From Tessaracoccus palaemonis (GTDB lineage: Bacteria > Actinomycetota > Actinomycetes > Propionibacteriales > Propionibacteriaceae), in the NCBI RefSeq assembly GCF_019316905.1, contig NZ_CP079216.1, positions 3,140,345-3,204,344 of the forward strand: a DNA stretch of 64,000 bases, given 5' to 3'. Every line of letters starts with the position of its first letter. Positions within the stretch are counted from its first letter, which is position 1. The position numbers and the translations under genes are program-made. Below the pieces are notes generated by a model that was not told the origin of the DNA, did no database searches, and was given only the letters and a program-made list of their open reading frames with translations. Shown piece after piece: positions 36,459-44,958 of the stretch.

Positions 36459-36969
36459 CAAGAATCACCTCCACGTATCCGCGTCTGGGGACCGAATCCA
36501 CGCGAGGGTCGGAGTCCCGTTGCCTCACCCACAAGTCGTCCCAGTATCCGCGATAGGAGTAGTAGTCGGGGGATGAGGTTGGGCCGGGTCCGTCCGTTGG
36601 ATCCCACTCCAGGATGTACGAATCCACTTTGATGTTGAGGAGTTTCTTGACCGAACTCTGAGCGACCACCGTGACGAACCGTTGCTTCAGCGGGTCGAGC
36701 ATTGAGGCCTGGAGGTCGGCAGTGTCCACCACATAGACGCTGTCGAGATCACCAGGCACAGGCTTGTCGGTCAGAAAGCTACCTGAGAGCCATGCAGCAG
36801 GTACCCGGCCCACGTTGCTTCGAAGAGTGTCGGTCAACTGCACCCAGTCATCCCAGATTCTCTGTCGAGCGGGCGCTAGCCCGTGCACGAAAGCGGCCTC
36901 AACGTCGGCAGGCTCGCAGGTCCACCGCCCGTGAGGCAACGCGCCATCATTTAGGAGTGGGAGGGACAC
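36445..36969 (-). CDS. Nucleotidyltransferase-like protein (DUF6932-like)
   Basis: A 174-residue protein. GTG 36969 is chosen because AGGAG lies just upstream. The start LPLLNDGALPHGRW, the helix RQRIWDDWVQLTDTLRS and the core WLSGSFLTDKPVPGDLDSVY form the GS-x(n)-D-x-D pattern of nucleotidyltransferase-fold proteins; the same layout is found in the uncharacterised DUF6932 group. A later Asp (NIKVDSYI) could be the third metal ligand. It is the first gene of the leftward three-gene operon. Such small transferases occur in toxin-antitoxin and defence contexts, but the substrate is unknown. Confidence 0.62.
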   Translation of the reverse strand: MSLPLLNDGALPHGRWTCEPADVEAAFVHGLAPARQRIWDDWVQLTDTLRSNVGRVPAAWLSGSFLTDKPVPGDLDSVYVVDTADLQASMLDPLKQRFVTVVAQSSVKKLLNIKVDSYILEWDPTDGPGPTSSPDYYSYRGYWDDLWVRQRDSDPRVDSVPRRGYVEVILDGYR

Positions 36970-37059
36970 GTTCTCTCCTGAGCATGCAACGGATCGTACA
37001 CAGCCACCCTGACACATTCTGTGACGCTGGGGGCCGATTCGACCTCACCGTGACCATGA

Positions 37060-37215
37060 GGTCAGCGCCAGGTGACGGGACTGCTGAACGAGAGGCTGAC
37101 AGTTTCGACTTGGCCGCGATGGCCCAGTCTTGTTCATCATGATGGTCTCGTAATCGATAGGCGTCAATCTGCCCAGACACGCCCGCAGGTGGTCCAGGCG
37201 CGACGGTCGAGAACG
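37060..37215 (-). pseudogene. Possible IS3-family transposase C-terminal remnant
   Basis: Within the 580-base gap between the island operon and tRNA-Ala the minus strand reads HLRACLGRLTPIDYETIM, which resembles the C-terminal LG-x-L-TP-x-(D/E)-(F/Y)-E-x-I stretch of IS3-family transposases, followed by a short tail and stop. Nothing else of the element is seen. The rest of 36970-37553 shows no gene. Confidence 0.42.
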
Positions 37216-37553
37216 TTCGTCTGCAGCAGCGCGAAGGTGGGTCTCCAAGGACGCGTTGCCCCTGATCGAGCCCGCCGTCCTATGGTTCCGGCCACGCGAA
37301 GACAGGCAAGTGAGCGAGTCAATACTCCTGCTCCGGCGCTCACCGCCTCCAGCCCTGTGAACTACGCAACAGACACCGGTGCTTCGCAACAACGGGGTCG
37401 TCAAGGCTTGGACGTCGACGTGACTCCAACGCGTCGATGGAGCAACGATCCGCCCCAAGACCTGGCGCAAGACACGAAGAGCCGAGCCGACGCGGGGCTC
37501 TCCGCAGTTACACGTGACTGATCAGAGACAGAAGTCGCGACTCATCACAGCGG

Positions 37554-37626
37554 TGGAGCATAGGGGACTCGAACCCCTAACTTCCACCTTGCAAAGGTGG
37601 CACTCTACCAATTGAGTTAATGCCCC
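37554..37626 (-). tRNA. tRNA-Ala (anticodon TGC)
   Basis: A 73-nt cloverleaf on the minus strand: acceptor GGGGCAT paired with ATGCTCC, D arm with AATTGGTAGAGT, anticodon stem-loop CCACCTTTGCAAGGTGG with TGC (plus-strand GCA at 37591-37593), T arm GGGGTTCGAGTCCCC. The acceptor contains the G3-U70 pair that identifies alanine tRNAs. The 3' CCA is not fully encoded. Its 3' end faces the accessory island. Confidence 0.96.
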
Positions 37627-37767
37627 GAAGACCCCTGAAGTATAGGGGAACGTCGCCTGCTCGGCACATCGAGCCCGAGCGCGACCCAGTCAAGGAGGGG
37701 CCGCCGGGAGTCTGTCAGTCCCGGGTGGCAGGGTGAGCGTTGTTCACACCCGCCACAGGAGGCGCGC

Positions 37768-38355
37768 ATGTCCTACCCATCTCAACAGCCCGCAGGGCCG
37801 TACCCGACGCCCGCCGCTCCCCGGCCGAAACGAGAGGGGTCGGCGGTGCTGATCTACCGCTCGATCCTGTGGTTCGCCGTGGCGATAGCGCTCGTCATCG
37901 TCGCGATGACGACCTCCAGGATGACCGCCCGCAGCTATGCGGACCTCCTCGACCTCGCGGGCGAGAGCTTCGACGCGAACAACGGGCTCACGTCGGGCGC
38001 GCCCCAACAGGCCGTGGCCAACGGGTGGTACACCAACGACCTGCTGACCGTGATCGGCAAGCAGAACAACACCCTGATGAGCATCCAGGGCAGCCTGCTG
38101 TGGATCGCGGTCATCCTCGGGCTGGGGGTCGCCGCCCACGTGGCGGGCTCGTCGCTGATCCGCCTGATGACCAGGCCGAAGCCCACGCAGGTACCCACGC
38201 CCATGCAGTCAGGAACCCCCGCGCCGTGGATGAACGGCCAGGGCCCGACGCCCGGGTACGGTCAGCCGACCGCACCGAACGGCCCGCCTCCCCAGTACCG
38301 GCCGGCTCCTCAGCATCCCTACCCGACCGATCCTCGTCCCGGGCAGGGAAGCTGA
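37768..38355 (+). CDS. Hypothetical membrane protein with proline-rich tail
   Basis: A 195-residue protein from ATG 37768 behind AGGAGG. The N-terminus is Pro/Tyr-rich and cytoplasmic, followed by two membrane helices (SILWFAVAIALVIVAMTT and GSLLWIAVILGLGVAAHV) with a roughly 60-residue external loop, then a Pro/Gln-rich tail (PPPQYRPAPQHPYP). Such proteins with low-complexity tails are common in actinobacteria, and no function is known. Convergent with the deaminase gene. Confidence 0.72.
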   Translation: MSYPSQQPAGPYPTPAAPRPKREGSAVLIYRSILWFAVAIALVIVAMTTSRMTARSYADLLDLAGESFDANNGLTSGAPQQAVANGWYTNDLLTVIGKQNNTLMSIQGSLLWIAVILGLGVAAHVAGSSLIRLMTRPKPTQVPTPMQSGTPAPWMNGQGPTPGYGQPTAPNGPPPQYRPAPQHPYPTDPRPGQGS

Positions 38356-38376
38356 CCGACGTCAGGTCGGGTCAGC
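38351..38376. terminator. Putative bidirectional terminator hairpin
   Basis: GCTGACC (38351-38357) pairs with GGTCAGC (38370-38376), with an inner CCGAC/GTCGG-type pairing. It sits exactly between the convergent stops of the membrane-protein gene and the deaminase gene. There is no U tract, as is common in these genomes. Confidence 0.4.
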
Positions 38377-39394
38377 GGCTCGGTATCCCCACAGAGTCGG
38401 CGACCCAGGCGTCCAGTTCGGCCAGCAGTTCGGCCTTCCGCTGGTCGGGCGCGAAGGACGCGACGATGGAGTTCCTCGCCATGGTCACCAGCTCGTCGAC
38501 GGTAAAGCCCTCGCCCGCGACGGCGGCGTAGTTGGCCGCGACGTAGCCGCCGAAGTAGGCGGGGTCGTCGGAGTTGACCGTGACGATGACGCCGGCGTCG
38601 AACAGCCGACGCAGGGGGTGCGCGGCGAGGTCGGCGACCGCCTTCAGCCGCACGTTCGACAGCGGGCAGACCGTCAGCGGGACCCGGCGCTGGGCGAGCT
38701 CGGCGACCAGCGCGTCGTCCTCCGCAGCCCGGATGCCGTGGTCGATGCGCTCGACGTGCAGCGTGTCGAGCGCCTCCCGGACGTAGGCGGCCGGGCCCTC
38801 CTCGCCCGCGTGGGCGACCAGTCGGAGCCCCAGTTCGGCGGCGCGCGCGAAGACGTCGGTGAACATCGCCGGCGGGTGCCCGACCTCCGCCGAGTCCAGC
38901 CCGACGCCCAGCAGGTCCTCGGCCCGCCCGGCGACCGACTCCAGCGTCTCCATCGCCGACGCGACGGGCAGGTCCCGCAGGAAGCAGAGGATCAGACCGC
39001 CGGTCATGCCGAACCGCTCCCCCGCGATCCGCAGCCCCTCCAGCAGCCCGTCCATCACCGCGTCGCCGCTGACGCCGTTGCTGGCGTGCACCTGCGGGTC
39101 GAAGAACAACTCAGCGTGACGGACGCCGTCGGCGTGCGCCCGCTCGAGGTAGGACAGGGCGAGGTCGCGGAAGTCGTCCGCCGTGCGGAGCACCGCCATG
39201 CACGCGTAGTAGAGGTCGAGGAACGACTGCAGATCGTCGAAGTCGTAGCGCAGACGCAGATCCTCGACGCCCGCAAACGGCAACGTCACCCCGTTGCGGC
39301 GCGCGAGCTCGAACGCCAGCTCGGGCTCGAGCGTCCCCTCGATGTGCAGGTGGAGTTCGGCCTTCGGCAGGGAGCGCAGCGCTTCGACGGTCAT
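38372..39394 (-). CDS. Adenosine deaminase family protein (adenosine or adenine deaminase)
   Basis: Zinc hydrolase of 340 residues in purine salvage, removing the 6-amino group of adenosine or adenine. All metal and catalytic motifs are seen: HLHIEGT near the start (His15, His17), HAGEEG, RIDHGIRA and VNSDDPAYFGGY. The form LHIEGTLEPELAFELARRNG and the SDDPAYF box are typical of the adenine-deaminase-like branch, so adenine may be the true substrate. ATG 39394 gives the family-like start; ATG 39430 has a better purine-rich upstream site and would add 12 residues. It is divergent from the DUF2316 gene. Confidence 0.88.
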   Translation of the reverse strand: MTVEALRSLPKAELHLHIEGTLEPELAFELARRNGVTLPFAGVEDLRLRYDFDDLQSFLDLYYACMAVLRTADDFRDLALSYLERAHADGVRHAELFFDPQVHASNGVSGDAVMDGLLEGLRIAGERFGMTGGLILCFLRDLPVASAMETLESVAGRAEDLLGVGLDSAEVGHPPAMFTDVFARAAELGLRLVAHAGEEGPAAYVREALDTLHVERIDHGIRAAEDDALVAELAQRRVPLTVCPLSNVRLKAVADLAAHPLRRLFDAGVIVTVNSDDPAYFGGYVAANYAAVAGEGFTVDELVTMARNSIVASFAPDQRKAELLAELDAWVADSVGIPSR

Positions 39395-39497
39395 CTGGCG
39401 AGTATGCCCACTCCGCTCAATCTCCGCCATCCCGCACCCCCTCGCGCAACTCGGCCGCAGCGGACCGCGCCGTCCGTCGTCGTGCCATGCTGCGGAC

Positions 39498-39806
39498 ATG
39501 TCGTTGACCCCACGCCAGCAGCGCCAGACCGCAGCCGAGCTGCGCACCCACCTCGACGCCGTAGGGCTGAGTGAGGAGGTCGTCGCCGACGACCTCGAGT
39601 TCACGGCCGAGCGGCTGCGCCGGACGCTCAGCGTGACCGACTCGGGGGATCCCGCCGACGTGTGGCTGCTGCGGGACTACCTCGCTCAGGCGGCCGCCGA
39701 CGCGGGCATCGTCGTCGCCCCCTTCACCATCCTCACCGACGCGTCGCGACGACAGGCCGCCGTATGGTTCAACCTCCGCCCAGCGCCGAGGCACGACTTC
39801 GCCTGA
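39498..39806 (+). CDS. DUF2316 family protein
   Basis: A 102-residue soluble protein. It reads MSLTPRQQRQTAAELRTHLD, then LSEEVVADDLEFTAERLRRTL, a helix-turn-helix-like segment, and GDPADVWLLRDYLAQAAADAG, which is the DUF2316 pattern. Members are small and uncharacterised, possibly DNA-binding. Start ATG 39498, about 100 bases from the divergent deaminase start. Confidence 0.78.
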   Translation: MSLTPRQQRQTAAELRTHLDAVGLSEEVVADDLEFTAERLRRTLSVTDSGDPADVWLLRDYLAQAAADAGIVVAPFTILTDASRRQAAVWFNLRPAPRHDFA

Positions 39807-39812
39807 ATCGAC

Positions 39813-39843
39813 GTGGGGTGCGTGCCAGCGGCACGCACCCCAC
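39813..39843. terminator. Strong bidirectional terminator hairpin
   Basis: A perfect 14-bp inverted repeat, GTGGGGTGCGTGCC and GGCACGCACCCCAC, with a 3-base loop. It lies between the convergent DUF2316 and glycerol-3-phosphate dehydrogenase genes. Confidence 0.75.
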
Positions 39844-39859
39844 GATCGTCCCTGTCGCG

Positions 39860-41593
39860 TCAGGCGGTCACGCCAGCGCCGACAATGTCGACGGCCTTCT
39901 CACGCTCGGCCGACGCTGCGGCGTCCGTCGTCTGCTCCTCGGCCGCGAGCTCGGCGGCGATCCTGGCACGGTAGTTGGCCTTCTCCGCCGCGGACCTCGC
40001 GTCGTCCCAGCCCAGGGCCTTCGCCGCGATCTCGGCCACCTCGTCGACGCACGCGCCGCCGCGGTCCCGGGACTCGGAGTTGAGGCGGACGCGGGAGACG
40101 AAGATGTCCTCCAGGTGCAGCGCCCCCTCGACGGTGCACGCGCGGGAAACCTCGGCGCGGATGAACTGCGGCGCGTGCTGCAGCGGCTGCGCGAGCGTCG
40201 GGTTCTCGTCGATGCTGGCCAGCAGGTCCTCGATCTCCGATCCGTAGCGCGACAGCAGGTGCTTCATTCGATCGGCGTCGAACCCGTACTGCTTCCCGAG
40301 ACGGGCGGACTGGTTGACGACGGCGTCGTAGCCGTCGGCGCCGAGCAGCGGCAGGCCGGCGGTCGGCGACGGGGTGGCCTCGGCCGCCTCCTTGCCCAGC
40401 GCGAAGTCGACGGCGTCCTCCGCCATCACCCGGTAGGTGGTGAGCTTGCCGCCCGCGATCGCGACCATGCCGGGGATGACCTCGGAGACGGTGTGCTCGC
40501 GGGAGACCTTGGTGGACTTCGACTCGTCGAGCACCTTCGGCTGCAGCAGCGGCCTGAGCCCCGCGTAGGTGCCGATGATGTCGTCGCGGGTCAGCAGCTT
40601 GTCGAGGACCTCGTTGGCGTGCGCCAGCACGTAGTCGATGTCGGCGCTCGTCGGGACGGGGTTCTCGAGCTGCTCGTGCCAGGCGGTGTCGGTGGTGCCG
40701 ATCACCCAGTAGTGCTGCCACGGGATGATGAACAGCACCGACTTCTCGGTGCGAAGGAACATCCCGGCCTTCGCCTTGAGGCGGTCGCGCGGGATGACGA
40801 TGTGGATGCCCTTCGACGCCAGCACCTTGAGGCCGCCGGTGCCGCCGGCCATGTCCTGGGTCTCCTCGGTCCACACGCCGGTGGCGTTGATGATCTTCTT
40901 GGCGCGGATGGTGAACGATGCGCCGGTCTCGAGGTCGGTGACCTCCGCGCCGGCCGCGGCGCCCTTCTCGTCCTTGACGATCCCGGTGACCTTGATGCGG
41001 CTCGCGGCCTCGGCGCCGTACTTGAGCGCGGTGCGGATCAGCGTGATGACCAGGCGGGCGTCGTCGACGCGGGCGTCGTAGAACTCGATGGCGCCGCACA
41101 GCGCGTCGGCCTTCACCTCGGGGAAGTGCCGCATGGCGGCCTTCTTCGAGAGGTGCTTCTGCGTGGGGACGGTCTTCCGGCCGCCCGCGCCGATCACGGC
41201 GAGCGCGTCGTACATGCCGACGCCGACCGCGGAGTAGGCCCGCTCGACGACGGGAGTCTTCAGCGGCCACAGGAACGGCTGCGCCTCGACGAGGTGCGGC
41301 GCGATGGTCGTGAGCAGGCGCCCGCGCTCCTTCAGCGCCTCGGCCACCAGCTTGAAGTCCAGGTTGTAGAGGTAGCGGAGCCCCCCGTGGACGAGGCGGG
41401 AGGAGCGCGACGACGTGCCCGCGGCCCAGTCCTGGTAGTCGACGACCGCGGTGCTCAGGCCACGCGAAGCGGCGTCGAGTGCGATCCCGGCGCCGGTCAC
41501 GCCGCCGCCGATGACGAGCACGTCGAAGACTTGCGACTGCATCGCCTCAACCGAGGCTGCCCGCTGGTCGGGCGTGAGTGAGGTTTTCGTCAC
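39860..41593 (-). CDS. glpD: Glycerol-3-phosphate dehydrogenase, FAD-dependent
   Basis: Membrane-associated flavoenzyme of 577 residues oxidising sn-glycerol 3-phosphate to dihydroxyacetone phosphate and passing electrons to quinone. GTG 41593 is chosen because AAAGGAG lies 6 bases upstream. The FAD-binding site VLVIGGGVTGAGIALDAASR is at the N-terminus, followed by SSRSSRLVHGGLRYL, GIHIVIPRDRL, YWVIGTTDT and GLRPLLQP, all typical of GlpD. The C-terminal cap domain (CTVEGALHLEDIFVSRVRL) is complete. No glpF or glpK lies next to it. The divergent neighbour is an isochorismatase-family gene. Confidence 0.95.
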   Translation of the reverse strand: MTKTSLTPDQRAASVEAMQSQVFDVLVIGGGVTGAGIALDAASRGLSTAVVDYQDWAAGTSSRSSRLVHGGLRYLYNLDFKLVAEALKERGRLLTTIAPHLVEAQPFLWPLKTPVVERAYSAVGVGMYDALAVIGAGGRKTVPTQKHLSKKAAMRHFPEVKADALCGAIEFYDARVDDARLVITLIRTALKYGAEAASRIKVTGIVKDEKGAAAGAEVTDLETGASFTIRAKKIINATGVWTEETQDMAGGTGGLKVLASKGIHIVIPRDRLKAKAGMFLRTEKSVLFIIPWQHYWVIGTTDTAWHEQLENPVPTSADIDYVLAHANEVLDKLLTRDDIIGTYAGLRPLLQPKVLDESKSTKVSREHTVSEVIPGMVAIAGGKLTTYRVMAEDAVDFALGKEAAEATPSPTAGLPLLGADGYDAVVNQSARLGKQYGFDADRMKHLLSRYGSEIEDLLASIDENPTLAQPLQHAPQFIRAEVSRACTVEGALHLEDIFVSRVRLNSESRDRGGACVDEVAEIAAKALGWDDARSAAEKANYRARIAAELAAEEQTTDAAASAEREKAVDIVGAGVTA

Positions 41594-41824
41594 GTTTGAC
41601 TCCTTTAAATCCCTTTGTCCCCACTGTCCATGTTCTGAACGCTCCGGACAACATCGGTGCACGTTCGTGCAGGCGACGTCACTTGCGCGACGACGAGCTT
41701 GCAGAAATCGGCCGATCTACCGGGGGAAAGTCCTTGTCATCCGATCGTTCGATTCCTCGTCGGCCTTTGCTCAAAGTCGTAGAGTTGGAGGGGAAATCGA
41801 CCCTGGTTGCAAAGGAGCACCACG

Positions 41825-42460
41825 ATGAACCCCACCACCACCGCCCTCGTCCTCATCGAGTTCCAGAACGACTTCACCGCCGAGGGCGGCACCCTCCACG
41901 GCGCAGTCAAGGAGGTCATGGACAAGGAGCACGTCCTCGACCACGCACGGCAGGCGGCCGACGCCGTTCGCGCCGCCGGAGGCGCCGTCCTCCACTGCCC
42001 CATCACCTTCGCGCCCGGCTACGGCGAGATCACCGCGCACCCCTACGGCATCCTGAAGGGCGTCGTCGACTCCTCCTCCTTCGTGCGCGGCGGCTGGGGC
42101 GCCGAGATCTGCCAGGAACTCACCCCCGTCGACGGCGACATCGTCATCGAGGGCAAGCGCGGCCTCGACGCCTTCGGCTCGACCAACCTCGACTTCGTCC
42201 TCCGCTCGAAGGGCATCACGACCGTCGTGCTCGCCGGCTTCCTGACCAACTGCTGCGTCGAGTCCACGATGCGCAGCGCCTACGAGAAGGGCTTCGAGGT
42301 CGTCACCCTGACCGACGCGGTGGGTGCCACCTCCGTCGAGGAGCACGACTCGGCGATCAAGTTCGACTACCCGATGTTCTCCAAGCCGATGAGCACCGAC
42401 GAGTTCGTCGCCGCCCTCGGCGCCGACCGGGAGCTGGCGGACGCCTCCCGCGGGTACTGA
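41825..42460 (+). CDS. Isochorismatase-family cysteine hydrolase
   Basis: Cytoplasmic hydrolase of 211 residues with an intact catalytic triad: Asp16 in IEFQNDF, Lys111 in EGKRGLDAF and the Cys of TNCCVESTMR (143-144), with the cis-peptide region before it. The family includes nicotinamidases, isochorismatases and related amidases; the substrate is not evident here. AAAGGAG precedes ATG 41825. Followed after 80 bases by the SorC-type regulator, which might control it. Confidence 0.88.
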   Translation: MNPTTTALVLIEFQNDFTAEGGTLHGAVKEVMDKEHVLDHARQAADAVRAAGGAVLHCPITFAPGYGEITAHPYGILKGVVDSSSFVRGGWGAEICQELTPVDGDIVIEGKRGLDAFGSTNLDFVLRSKGITTVVLAGFLTNCCVESTMRSAYEKGFEVVTLTDAVGATSVEEHDSAIKFDYPMFSKPMSTDEFVAALGADRELADASRGY

Positions 42461-42540
42461 TCAGCCCAGGCGGCTACCGGACCCGAGAGCCCGTCCCTGC
42501 AAAGGGCTATGCCTAAGATGGCCGGGACAAGGAGGTTCAC

Positions 42541-43515
42541 GTGGCCGACAAGAGCAGCGAGGCGCTCGTCACGGTCGCACGTATGTACTACGTGCAGTCC
42601 GAGACGATGGACGCCATCGCCCACCACCTGGGCGTGTCCAGGTCGACGGTGTCACGGCTCCTCAAGGAGGCGCGCGAGCAGGGGCTCGTGCGCGTGCAGA
42701 TCGTCGACCCGGCACGCCCGGTGGGCCGCATGGCCGATCTGTTCCACCGCAACTTCGGCATCCGCGCGCACATCGTGCAGGTGCGCCCCGGCTCCAGCGG
42801 GATCTTCCGGCTCGACCAGGTGGCCCGCACCGCCGCCGAGCTCCTCGGAGAGACCGTCTCCGACGGTGACACCGTCGGCGTCGCGTGGGGGACGACCGTC
42901 TCCGCCGTCGCGACCCACCTCCGCCCCCGCGACCTCACGGGCGTCACGGTCATAGGGCTCAACGGCGGCGCGAACCACCAGACCACCGGCCTGCCGTACG
43001 TCGGCAGCATCCTGCACCGCTTCGCCGACGCGTTCCGCGGCCAGGAGCAGCTGCTCGCCCTCCCGGCGTTCTTCGACGACCCGGCCACCAAGGAGGCGAT
43101 GTGGCGGGAGCAGAGCACGCGCCACATCCTCCACGTGCGGGACTCGTGTCGCGTCGCACTGTTCGGCATCGGCGGCCTGAACTCCGAGCTGCAGTCTCAC
43201 GTCTACGCGTCGAACTACCTCACCGAGGGTGACATCCAGACCCTGAGAGACCAGGGCGTCGTCGGCGACGTCTGCACGGTGATGCTGCGGGAGAACGGCA
43301 CCTACCGCGACCTCGAGATCAACCAGCGCGCCACCGGGATGACGCCCGCCGAGCTGCAGCGCATCCCGCGTCGCATCTGCGTGGTCAGCGGCCTCGCGAA
43401 GGCTCCCGCGGTGCTCGGCGCGTTGCGCGCAGGGGTGACAACGGACCTTGTCATCGACCAGGAGACGGCTCGCACGGTCCTCACGCGGCTCAAGCCGAAC
43501 ATCCGGCTGTCCTGA
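42541..43515 (+). CDS. SorC-family transcriptional regulator
   Basis: Sugar-responsive regulator of 324 residues. GTG 42541 follows AAGGAGG. The N-terminal helix-turn-helix is MDAIAHHLGVSRSTVSRLLK (about residues 23-42). The C-terminal sugar-phosphate-binding domain shows VGVAWGTTVSAV, TVIGLNGG, FGIGGLN and GVVGDVCTVML, all SorC hallmarks. Effector is expected to be a phosphorylated sugar. No sugar operon adjoins it; targets may be the isochorismatase-family gene, glpD or itself (inference). Confidence 0.88.
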   Translation: MADKSSEALVTVARMYYVQSETMDAIAHHLGVSRSTVSRLLKEAREQGLVRVQIVDPARPVGRMADLFHRNFGIRAHIVQVRPGSSGIFRLDQVARTAAELLGETVSDGDTVGVAWGTTVSAVATHLRPRDLTGVTVIGLNGGANHQTTGLPYVGSILHRFADAFRGQEQLLALPAFFDDPATKEAMWREQSTRHILHVRDSCRVALFGIGGLNSELQSHVYASNYLTEGDIQTLRDQGVVGDVCTVMLRENGTYRDLEINQRATGMTPAELQRIPRRICVVSGLAKAPAVLGALRAGVTTDLVIDQETARTVLTRLKPNIRLS

Positions 43516-43582
43516 GCATCCGCCAGCCCTTCGAGGAGGGGGCCATGCGGCATGAACGCACCTGAGCTATTAGGCTGCATCC

Positions 43583-44527
43583 ATGTCTGACTACATCGTC
43601 ACCGACGTGATCGACGGCATTGGCCGCATCACGCTGAACCGTCCGGCGGCCATCAACGCCCTGGACGAGTCCATGATGCACACCATGACCGAGACGTTGG
43701 TGCAGTGGCGCAACGACGACGACGTGACCGCCGTCGAGCTCTCCGGCAACGGCGACCGTGGTTTCTGCTCCGGCGCCGACGTGCGCGCCCTGTCCCAGGC
43801 GCTGACCTCGGGTGGCGCCTGGCTGCACTTCCTTGAGCACGAGTACTCGCTCGACATGCTCATCGCGGACTACCCCAAGCCCGTGACGAGTCACCTGCGC
43901 GGCATCGCGATGGGCGGCGGCCTCGGCATCGGCGCCCACGCCGACCGGCGCATCGTCTACGCCGACACGGTGATGGCCATGCCGGAGACGAAGATCGGCT
44001 TCTTCCCCGACGTCGGCATCATGTACCAGCTGTCCCGCGCCGGCGCCGTCGGCCGCCACGTCACGCTCACGTCGGCCACCTTCACCGGCGGCGACGCCCT
44101 CCTGATGAACCTGGCCGACGAGTCCGCTGACGGTCCGCTGCCCGCGCCGCTGTTCGACTCCGCGAGCGCGTGGATCGAGGAGTGCTACGTCTCCGACCAG
44201 CCCGCCGACATCATCGCGGCGCTCGAGAACCACCCCGACGAGAACGCCCGCAAGGCCGCCGCGGAGATGCGCCTGCGCTCCCCGCTGTCGGTGCACGTCG
44301 CGCTCCGCGCGCTGAACCGCGCGAAGACCCTCAACCTGGGCGCGATCTTCGACCAGGACCTGCGCCTGGCCGAGCGCCTGCTGCCGAAGGGCGACTTCGT
44401 CGAGGGCGTCCGCGCCCTGCTGGTCGACAAGGACAACCAGCCCACGTGGCTGTACCCGTCGATCGAGGAGGTCCCGCTCGAGGTCGTCGACGAGATCTTC
44501 GCGTACCGGTCCTCCTGGAAGAGCTGA
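43583..44527 (+). CDS. Enoyl-CoA hydratase/isomerase family, 3-hydroxyisobutyryl-CoA hydrolase-like
   Basis: Crotonase-fold enzyme of 314 residues. Oxyanion-hole segments are RGFCSGADVRAL and GIAMGGGLGIGAHADRRI, with MPETKIGFFPDVGIMYQLS, the pattern of 3-hydroxyisobutyryl-CoA hydrolase (valine breakdown) rather than plain enoyl-CoA hydratase. The C-terminal extension with KTLNLGAIFDQDLRLAERLL also fits that group. Substrate assignment is by motif only. Start ATG 43583. Confidence 0.85.
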   Translation: MSDYIVTDVIDGIGRITLNRPAAINALDESMMHTMTETLVQWRNDDDVTAVELSGNGDRGFCSGADVRALSQALTSGGAWLHFLEHEYSLDMLIADYPKPVTSHLRGIAMGGGLGIGAHADRRIVYADTVMAMPETKIGFFPDVGIMYQLSRAGAVGRHVTLTSATFTGGDALLMNLADESADGPLPAPLFDSASAWIEECYVSDQPADIIAALENHPDENARKAAAEMRLRSPLSVHVALRALNRAKTLNLGAIFDQDLRLAERLLPKGDFVEGVRALLVDKDNQPTWLYPSIEEVPLEVVDEIFAYRSSWKS

Positions 44528-44532
44528 ACGGG

Positions 44533-44568
44533 CGCCCTCGGAACCGGGATCAGTGGTTCCTGAGGGCG
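44533..44568. terminator. Putative bidirectional terminator hairpin
   Basis: CGCCCTC-GGAACC (44533-44545) pairs with GGTTCC-TGAGGGCG (44555-44568) around a 9-base loop, at the convergent ends of the crotonase-family gene and the small Rho-N-like gene; it overlaps the stop of the latter. Confidence 0.6.
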
Positions 44569-44828
44569 TCGATGAGCTCATCCTTCGACATCGACGAACG
44601 CCCGCGGATCTCCAACTCGCGGGCCCGCTGCAGGAGCTCGTCCTTGGTGCGGTCTTCGTAGTCGGCCGCCTCGCCACCCTTGCGGCCGACGGCCGACCTG
44701 GACGTCGCGGCCGCGGCGTTCGCGATTCGCGCGGCCTTCTCCTTGCTGGCCCCGTCGTCGCGTAACGCCTCGTACACCTCGGGATCCTTCACCGACGGTC
44801 CGGGGTCCTGAGTCTTCTTCTTCGCCAT
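44550..44828 (-). CDS. Small Rho-N/SAP-like domain protein
   Basis: A basic-acidic protein of 92 residues. ATG 44828 follows AAGGGAG; the longer frame upstream is not supported. The first part ([20 protein letters not shown], then [20 protein letters not shown]) matches small actinobacterial proteins of the DUF7218 type. The C-terminal part, [21 protein letters not shown] then KDELIDALR, is the Rho termination factor N-terminal-like (SAP-like) helix pair that can bind nucleic acid. Function unknown. Confidence 0.75.
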   Translation of the reverse strand: MAKKKTQDPGPSVKDPEVYEALRDDGASKEKAARIANAAAATSRSAVGRKGGEAADYEDRTKDELLQRARELEIRGRSSMSKDELIDALRNH

Positions 44829-44958
44829 GCTCGCTCCCTTCCCCGCCCATTCTGGTCGGGTCGGGGTCAGGGGTTCGCTTGCAGCACCAACCGCGGGGAG
44901 GGGGCCTCGCGGGGCCCGCACTAGACTTGGGCTGCCTGTCTTGAACGCTAGGAGCCAC

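Noticed and set aside
39662..41581. Open frame of 639 codons on the plus strand
   Set aside because: Antisense to glpD, which has full motifs and a strong ribosome site; shadow frame.
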